Source: Clostridiales bacterium
Lineage (GTDB): Bacteria; Bacillota; Clostridia; Oscillospirales; CAG-382
Assembly (NCBI GenBank): GCA_004553575.1
Contig: SFLA01000040.1
Span: 1 to 10,092 of the forward strand
Direction: 5' to 3'
Length of the DNA: 10,092 nucleotides
Position numbers and translations under genes: made by a program. The notes beneath the pieces are model-generated. The model searched no databases and was not told the DNA's origin. It saw only the letters and a program-made list of their open reading frames with translations. Shown here in pieces: positions 5,277 through 10,092 of the stretch (position 1 is the stretch's first letter; each line of letters starts with the position of its first letter).

Positions 5277-6929
5277 ATGAAAATGGACAACGAAAAACTT
5301 GCGGAGCTGCTGTTCCCGGATGTGACATCGGTTCCGGACGATATGGAAAAGAGATATCCGCCGCGCACCTTGCCGGAGGGCGCCAAGGTCACCCGCTTTG
5401 CACCCAGTCCGACCGGGTTTATGCATCTCGGTAATCTTTACGGAGCTTTAACCGACGAGCGGCTTGCACACCAGTCCGGAGGGGTGTTTTACCTTCGGAT
5501 AGAGGATACCGACGGCAAGCGAACGGTAGAAAACGGCGTCGACCTGATAATACGGGCGCTTGGACAGTTCGATCTTAAGTTCGACGAGGGAGCTGCCTCC
5601 GACGGGGACAACGGCGCATACGGTCCATACCGCCAGAGCGAGCGCAAGGAGATATATCAGACCTATGCAAAACAGCTTGTCCGCGATGGTAAGGCGTATC
5701 CGTGCTTCTGCACAGAGCAGGAACTTGCCGATATCCGCGCCGAGCAGGAGAGTGAAAAGCTGACCCCGGGCTATTACGGCAAGTGGGCGGTCTGGCGCGA
5801 TGCTCCGGAGGAGAAGGTTCTTAAGGCTCTGGAGGAGAACAAACCGTTCGTCCTGCGCTTCCGCAGCGAGGGAAGCCCCGAAAACAAGGTGAAATTCACC
5901 GATATGATAAAGGGCGATATCGAAGTTACCGAGAACGACATAGACCACGTTCTGCTTAAGTCCGACGGTATACCGACATATCACTTTGCGCATGCGGTTG
6001 ACGATCATCTTATGCGAACGACCCATGTGGTGAGGGATGAGAGCTGGCTTTCGACTCTGCCGTTTCACATTCAGCTTTTCCGTGCGCTCGGGTTCCGCAT
6101 GCCGAAGTATCTGCATACCGCGCAGGTGCTCAAAAACGACGGCGGCGGAAAGCGCAAGCTGTCCAAGCGCAAGGACCCTGAGGCAGCGCTTGCATTTTAC
6201 CACGAAAAAGGGTATCCGTCCGCAGCGGTAAAGGAATACCTTATGACACTGCTTAATTCCAATTACGAGGAATGGCGCACCGCCAATCCCGGGGTTCCGC
6301 TTGAGAGCTTCCCGTTTTCCGCAAAGAAGATGAGCGTTTCCGGCTGTCTTTTCAGCTTTGAAAAGCTCGATGATATATCGAGAAGCACTATCGCCGCCAT
6401 GTCCGCGTCCGAGGTTTTCGACGGCGTGTGCCGCTGGGCAGAGGAATACGACCCGGAGTTTGCCGCGACTCTTAAAAACGACCGGTCTTACGCCGAGAGT
6501 ATACTGTCGGTAGGCAGAGGCGGGAATAAGCCGCGCAAGGATATAACCGTCTGGAGTGGGGTCAAGCAGTATATGGGCTTCTTCTATGACAGGTATTTCT
6601 CCGTGACCGACCCTCTCCCCGAAGGACATGATAAATCGGACGTACATGCGGTGCTTGACGGATTTTTGCTTTCGTACGATCCCGCCGATGATCAGCAGCA
6701 GTGGTTTGAAAAGATAAAGGCGGTAGGCGAGCGTAACGGATACTGTCCGAACATGAAGGAATACCGTTCTTCGCCCGAAGGGTGGAAGGGAAGCGTTGCC
6801 GATGTAAGTTCTTTCCTGCGGCTGGCTGTCACCGGCAGGCTCGCGTCTCCCGATCTGTATGCGGTAATGGAGATATTGGGGAAAGACCGTGTGGAAAAGC
6901 GCATAAAAGATTTCAAGGAGAGTCTGTAA
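5277..6929 (+). CDS. gltX: Glutamyl-tRNA synthetase (clostridial long form)
   Basis: A 550-residue class I synthetase that charges tRNA-Glu in the cytosol. Seen: an N-terminal extension of about 36 residues, then VTRFAPSPTGFMHLGN, where the HIGH signature is H50-L-G-N53. Next come YLRIEDTD (72-79), the CFCTEQEL block (143-150), YHFAHAVDDHLM (235-246) and the KMSKS-type KLSKR (294-298). The C-terminal anticodon-binding region ends with VTGRLASPDLYAVMEILGKDRV, as in bacterial GluRS. Only half of the E. coli-type zinc site is present: C143 and C145 are there, but the later Cys position reads GKW (168-170). AAGGA (5268-5272) serves either ATG 5277 (4 bases away) or ATG 5283 (10 bases away). An in-frame TTG at 5259 lies upstream of this site and is rejected. 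The gene is followed one base later by glnS. Presence of GlnRS suggests this enzyme need not mischarge tRNA-Gln, but that is inference. Confidence 0.95.
   Translation: MKMDNEKLAELLFPDVTSVPDDMEKRYPPRTLPEGAKVTRFAPSPTGFMHLGNLYGALTDERLAHQSGGVFYLRIEDTDGKRTVENGVDLIIRALGQFDLKFDEGAASDGDNGAYGPYRQSERKEIYQTYAKQLVRDGKAYPCFCTEQELADIRAEQESEKLTPGYYGKWAVWRDAPEEKVLKALEENKPFVLRFRSEGSPENKVKFTDMIKGDIEVTENDIDHVLLKSDGIPTYHFAHAVDDHLMRTTHVVRDESWLSTLPFHIQLFRALGFRMPKYLHTAQVLKNDGGGKRKLSKRKDPEAALAFYHEKGYPSAAVKEYLMTLLNSNYEEWRTANPGVPLESFPFSAKKMSVSGCLFSFEKLDDISRSTIAAMSASEVFDGVCRWAEEYDPEFAATLKNDRSYAESILSVGRGGNKPRKDITVWSGVKQYMGFFYDRYFSVTDPLPEGHDKSDVHAVLDGFLLSYDPADDQQQWFEKIKAVGERNGYCPNMKEYRSSPEGWKGSVADVSSFLRLAVTGRLASPDLYAVMEILGKDRVEKRIKDFKESL
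6915..6920 (+). promoter_or_regulatory. Ribosome binding site for glnS inside gltX
   Basis: AAGGAG lies within the last codons of gltX, 10 bases before the glnS ATG at 6931. It supports co-transcription and coupled translation of the two synthetase genes and fixes the glnS start. Confidence 0.75.
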
Positions 6930-6930
6930 A

Positions 6931-8577
6931 ATGGAAGAAAGCAGCGGCAATTTTTTATACGATATAATTGAATCCGACCTTCGGGAGGGACGCGAGGACC
7001 ATGTCCATACCCGCTTCCCGCCGGAACCCAACGGTTATCTTCATATCGGATCGCTTAAAGCTATCTGGATAAACGCTTCGGCTGCCGAACGGTTCGGCGG
7101 AAAGTTCAACCTTCGCTACGACGACACAAACCCTACCAAGGAAAGCATGGAGTTTGTCGACAGCATAATCGGAGACATTCGCTGGCTCGGCTTCGAGCCG
7201 ACCGGAGGTATTTTTTACGGCAGCGATTATTTCGACAAATGCTATGAATACGCCGTAAAGCTGATAAAGGACGGCAAGGCGTTCGTTTGCGATCTGGGAG
7301 CGGACGAGATGACCGCATATCGCGGAACCCTTACCGAGCCGGGGCGGGAATCGCCGTGGAGGAACAGAACGGTAGAAGAGAATCTCGATCTGTTCGAGCG
7401 CATGAAGAACGGGGAATTCCCGGACGGCGCAAAGACGCTCCGTGCGAAGATAGATATGGCGTCGCCGAATCTGGTGCTTCGGGACCCGGCAATCTACCGC
7501 ATACGCCATATGAGCCACCACAGGCAGGGCGACAAATGGTGTATTTACCCGTTGTACGACTTTGCACACCCGATACAGGACGCTATAGAGGGCGTTACCC
7601 ATTCGATGTGTTCTATCGAGTTCACGAATAACCGACCGCTCTACGATTGGGTGGTTGACAATATCGGCTTTGAACACAAGCCGCACCAGTATGAATTCGC
7701 TCGGCTTAACGTAACGTATACGGTGATGAGCAAGCGGTATCTCCGCGCGCTGGTTGAAAGCGGTATTGCCGACGGCTGGGACGACCCCCGTCTGCCCACC
7801 ATCTGCGCACTGCGCCGCCGCGGATACACACCCTCGGCGCTCATAGATTTCGTGTCCCGCGCCGGTGTTTCCCGTGCGTACAGCATTGTCGATTACGAGC
7901 TGCTTGAGCATTGCATCCGTGAAGAGCTCAACCGCACCGCGCCGCGCAGAATATGCGTTCTGGATCCGGTAAAGGCGGTAATCACCAACTATCCCGAGAA
8001 TAAAAAGGAGTATTTTGAGCTTCCGAACAATCCGGGCGATCCGGATTCCGGCACTCGGCTTCTTCCGTTCACCCGCGAAATTTATATTGACCGTGAGGAT
8101 GTATCCGTCGATCCGCCTCCCAAGTATTTCCGTCTTAAGAAGGGCGGGGAAGTCCGCCTAATGGGGTCGTATATTGTTCGCTGCGACGAAATCATTACCG
8201 ATACGGACGGCAATGTTACCGAGGTGCGCTGTACTGCGGATCTCGAAACCGGCTGTGATATGCCGGCAGACGGTCGCAAGGTAAAAGGCACCGTGCACTG
8301 GCTTTCCGCTCCCGATGCCGTTATGATGAAAACCGCGCTCTACGATAAGCTGTTCACCGAAGCGGATATGACAAAAATCGATTCGGCGGATTACGACGCG
8401 TATCTTAACTCGGATTCGGTGCGCATTGCAGAATCCGCATTCGAGCCTTCGCTTGCCGACGCGCTTCCGGGAGAGCGGTTCCAGTTTGTCCGTACGGGTT
8501 ATTTCTGCCGCGATACAAAGCATTCCGATACCTTTAACCGAATCGTATCGCTCAAGGATTCGAAACCGGTTAAATAA
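6931..8577 (+). CDS. glnS: Glutaminyl-tRNA synthetase
   Basis: A 548-residue class I synthetase that attaches glutamine directly to tRNA-Gln. Seen: HTRFPPEPNGYLHIGS (26-41), YDDTNP (63-68, the GlnRS form of the GluRS EDTD block), WCIYPLYDFAHPIQDAIEG (203-221) for tRNA acceptor and amino-acid recognition, and the KMSKS-type VMSKR (265-269). This is followed by the GWDDPR block (282-287) and a two-part beta-barrel anticodon domain ending with QFVRTGYFCRD near the C-terminus. The length fits a standalone GlnRS without the C-terminal YqeY fusion found in some bacteria. The HIGH signature reads HIGS, with Ser at the last position; all other landmarks look intact, so I expect it to be active. The gene starts one base after the gltX stop. 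Bacterial glnS is generally thought to have spread from eukaryotes by transfer, but base use here looks like its neighbours. Confidence 0.96.
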   Translation: MEESSGNFLYDIIESDLREGREDHVHTRFPPEPNGYLHIGSLKAIWINASAAERFGGKFNLRYDDTNPTKESMEFVDSIIGDIRWLGFEPTGGIFYGSDYFDKCYEYAVKLIKDGKAFVCDLGADEMTAYRGTLTEPGRESPWRNRTVEENLDLFERMKNGEFPDGAKTLRAKIDMASPNLVLRDPAIYRIRHMSHHRQGDKWCIYPLYDFAHPIQDAIEGVTHSMCSIEFTNNRPLYDWVVDNIGFEHKPHQYEFARLNVTYTVMSKRYLRALVESGIADGWDDPRLPTICALRRRGYTPSALIDFVSRAGVSRAYSIVDYELLEHCIREELNRTAPRRICVLDPVKAVITNYPENKKEYFELPNNPGDPDSGTRLLPFTREIYIDREDVSVDPPPKYFRLKKGGEVRLMGSYIVRCDEIITDTDGNVTEVRCTADLETGCDMPADGRKVKGTVHWLSAPDAVMMKTALYDKLFTEADMTKIDSADYDAYLNSDSVRIAESAFEPSLADALPGERFQFVRTGYFCRDTKHSDTFNRIVSLKDSKPVK

Positions 8578-8635
8578 TCCCTGGAATAACACACCCCCGC
8601 TTCCGCAGGCAGTTTGCAGATACGAAATAATAAAC

Positions 8636-8662
8636 AAAAACCGCCACACAGGGCGGTTTTTT
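8636..8662. terminator. Bidirectional Rho-independent terminator between glnS and the HAD gene
   Basis: The stem core CCGCC (8641-8645) pairs with GGCGG (8652-8656) around the loop ACACAG, and flanking A/T runs (8636-8640 with 8657-8661) extend it. The plus strand ends in six T residues (8657-8662). The minus strand reads GGCGGTTTTTG followed by a T-rich stretch. It sits 58 bases after the glnS stop and 16 bases after the stop of the converging HAD-family gene, so it can serve both. The rest of 8578-8635 shows nothing recognisable. Confidence 0.88.
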
Positions 8663-8678
8663 GTATCGGATTCTGATG

Positions 8679-9290
8679 TCAGTCCAGCTGAGAAAACGAT
8701 GTGAAAATCTCTTCGGCTCCTCCGGCTTCACCCGACATAAACTCATCGAACATCAGCGTGTGAACGCCGGCGTTCAGCCCGCTGCCTATATCTATAGCTC
8801 GGTCGCCGATCATTACGGTTTTGCTTTTATCGAGCGAATACTTTTCAATTATATGCTCGATCGCCTCGGGCGAGGGCTTCCAGGCAAAACCGTCCTCGGC
8901 GGTTACAACGCATTCAAAAAGGTCTTCAACGCCGAAGGCCTTAAGAAACGCCGATGCCTTTCCGTCGCGGTGGGTGAACATAAAGTGACGTCCTCCGCGA
9001 GCGTGTATGCGCTCCAGAGCATCCAACGCGCCGGGATACGGCTTCACCGTCGGTGCGAAGGAATCGTCGCGCTCATAACGCCGGAAATCCTGCATTTCCT
9101 CTTCGGAAAGCTTAAATCTTTCGTAAGCTACGCCCATCGATATCCGCTGGAGTGCGATTATCGTTTCGAATGAAGGTTTCTCGGCTCTGCCGGACAGTGC
9201 CTTTTCCATTGCGGCTGCCGAATGAGGATAGCTGTCGAACAGAGTACCGTCGAAATCCCATATAAAGTTAACGTATTTTTCAGTTATCAT
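8679..9290 (-). CDS. HAD-superfamily hydrolase (phosphoglycolate phosphatase-like)
   Basis: A 203-residue cytosolic HAD-family phosphatase. Seen: motif I DFDGTLFDS with nucleophile D12 and acid/base D14, an alpha-helical cap from about 20 to 85, motif II FMFTHRD with T106, motif III lysine K138 in AWKPSPEAI, and motif IV GDRAIDIGSG with D163 and D167. This is the Gph/beta-phosphoglucomutase-like subgroup by cap position; substrate cannot be assigned. The ATG at 9290-9288 is chosen because it places motif I at residue 12. A longer in-frame start at 9392 would add 34 residues that merely read through the upstream gene. The start codon overlaps the end of the LtaS-like gene by 11 bases (ATGATAACTGA), and no Shine-Dalgarno is evident, so translational coupling is likely. 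It ends just before the bidirectional terminator. Confidence 0.9.
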   Translation of the reverse strand: MITEKYVNFIWDFDGTLFDSYPHSAAAMEKALSGRAEKPSFETIIALQRISMGVAYERFKLSEEEMQDFRRYERDDSFAPTVKPYPGALDALERIHARGGRHFMFTHRDGKASAFLKAFGVEDLFECVVTAEDGFAWKPSPEAIEHIIEKYSLDKSKTVMIGDRAIDIGSGLNAGVHTLMFDEFMSGEAGGAEEIFTSFSQLD

Positions 9291-10092
9291 GGAAGAAATA
9301 GTAATCCATCTTCGTGCGGAGATCGTATGCAGACCGTATATTGTCCGGAAGGTCGAACAGTGAATACAGATTCCCGTTCCGGTCAGCGGCAATATATGAA
9401 TTGGCGGCAGGCATATCGTTTGCGGTGGTGTATAGCCAGTCGTAATACGGGGTGGTATCTACATCTGCATGATGCATCACATAAGCCATTATCAGATCGT
9501 AGCTGAGCCATTCCGTGCTCTGCTCTCCGAGATCAAAGTTGCCGACTATCAGACATTCGGTGTCGTATTTGCGGTAGTTATCAAGCACCTCGTCCCCGGT
9601 ATTGAAATAATCAAGCGTAAATATGCTTTGCTCGCCGCTTTTCAGGTTGGGCAGATGATCGCCGTAGAATATGATTATTGTCCTTTCGTCAAGTGTGCAG
9701 ATATAATCGTAGAGTTTTCCGAGCTGCCGGTCGGCGTCGTATAAACCCTGAGCGTAGCAGCGCACCGCCGCCAGCATTGAATTGTTATAATACTCCGGTG
9801 CCTTGGTGACGTCAACCGTGTAATGGGAATACTTGGATTCGTAATACGGCATATGGAGCTGAGCGGTATTCAGCATTACGAAATAATTGCCGTCGCCGTA
9901 CTCGTCAGAAGCGATAAAATCAATGCAGCAGTCGGCGAGATAATCGTCGGAAGGGCGTTTTGCCTTTATCGCTACATTCTTCAGCTCCTCCCGGAAATCA
10001 GTGTCATCGATTCCGAAGAAGCTGTATACCTTTTTGCGGTCAAACAGGGATTCCTCCCAAGCGGAAATAATTTTTGTGTAATAACCGTTATC
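9280..10092 (-). CDS. LtaS/sulfatase-fold membrane-type phosphotransferase, C-terminal part
   Basis: The last 270 residues of a larger protein; its start lies beyond the right edge, and the frame stays open to base 10092. It looks like the catalytic C-terminal half of the LTA synthase / phosphoglycerol transferase (sulfatase-fold) family. Members use a Mn-bound extracellular active site to move phosphoglycerol or phosphoethanolamine onto surface glycopolymers. Seen, with local numbering: VMLNTAQLHMPYY (72-84), corresponding to the substrate-binding histidine strand, YAQGLYDADRQLGKL (113-127), and IIIFYGDHLPNL (139-150) with the metal-binding D145 H146. The nucleophilic Thr and the N-terminal membrane helices, if present, fall outside the window. 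The C-terminal 120 residues are rich in Tyr and Asp. It overlaps the HAD gene start by 11 bases, so both are one transcript. Exact substrate is unknown. Confidence 0.85.
   Translation of the reverse strand, partial: DNGYYTKIISAWEESLFDRKKVYSFFGIDDTDFREELKNVAIKAKRPSDDYLADCCIDFIASDEYGDGNYFVMLNTAQLHMPYYESKYSHYTVDVTKAPEYYNNSMLAAVRCYAQGLYDADRQLGKLYDYICTLDERTIIIFYGDHLPNLKSGEQSIFTLDYFNTGDEVLDNYRKYDTECLIVGNFDLGEQSTEWLSYDLIMAYVMHHADVDTTPYYDWLYTTANDMPAANSYIAADRNGNLYSLFDLPDNIRSAYDLRTKMDYYFFHDN

Noticed and set aside
5448..7031. 527-codon open frame on the minus strand opposite gltX
   Set aside because: gltX on the plus strand has complete GluRS motifs. The antisense frame stays open because the gene rarely uses TTA, CTA and TCA codons in the matching frame. 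Its translation has no recognisable motif and is rich in Arg, Leu and Val, as expected of a shadow.
6955..7911. 318-codon open frame opposite glnS
   Set aside because: Same codon-avoidance effect; glnS motifs run uninterrupted across it.
9291..9392. 34-residue N-terminal extension of the HAD protein
   Set aside because: It lies within the coding sequence of the LtaS-like gene and would push HAD motif I away from its usual place near the N-terminus.

Overview
The window is ordinary chromosomal-type sequence of roughly balanced to slightly high GC. It most likely comes from an anaerobic gut-type Clostridia species (Oscillospirales-like Firmicutes). The grounds are the plsC-ispH gene pair, AGGAGG-type ribosome binding sites, sigma-A type promoters (TTGACA/TATAAT), a clostridial-type 550-residue GluRS with an N-terminal extension, Gram-positive style lipoproteins with acidic linkers, and an LtaS-type sulfatase-fold enzyme. 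The taxonomic call is inference from protein style only. No rRNA, tRNA, CRISPR array, insertion sequence or phage gene was seen.

Layout. Positions 1-1004 (minus strand) hold ispH (cut by the left edge) and plsC, which overlap and are read from a well-formed promoter near 1022-1050. Diverging from it, a near-consensus promoter (1105-1133) drives a two-gene plus-strand unit. This unit has a CapA-family lipoprotein (1176-2594) and, 12 bases later, a DUF4855-type protein with a discoidin-like N-terminus (2607-4256). A 12-bp hairpin at 4270-4298 closes the converging minus-strand gene, a conserved protein of unknown function (4305-4778).

A second divergent point (about 4779-4850) separates that gene from a small acidic lipoprotein (4851-5246). 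The lipoprotein is followed by glutamyl-tRNA synthetase (gltX, 5277-6929) and glutaminyl-tRNA synthetase (glnS, 6931-8577), probably one transcript. A bidirectional terminator (8636-8662) separates glnS from a minus-strand pair that overlaps by 11 bases: an LtaS/sulfatase-fold protein cut by the right edge (9280-10092) and a HAD-family phosphatase (8679-9290).

Functionally the window mixes housekeeping (isoprenoid synthesis, phospholipid acylation, charging of Glu and Gln tRNAs) with envelope or glycan genes (CapA-like lipoprotein, DUF4855 protein, LtaS-like enzyme, small lipoprotein). I see no clear new defence or mobile system. The items most worth a second look are the CapA/DUF4855 pair with its signal-less glycosidase-like partner, the unknown 157-residue protein with a promoter sitting on its start codon, and the signature deviations in the two tRNA synthetases.
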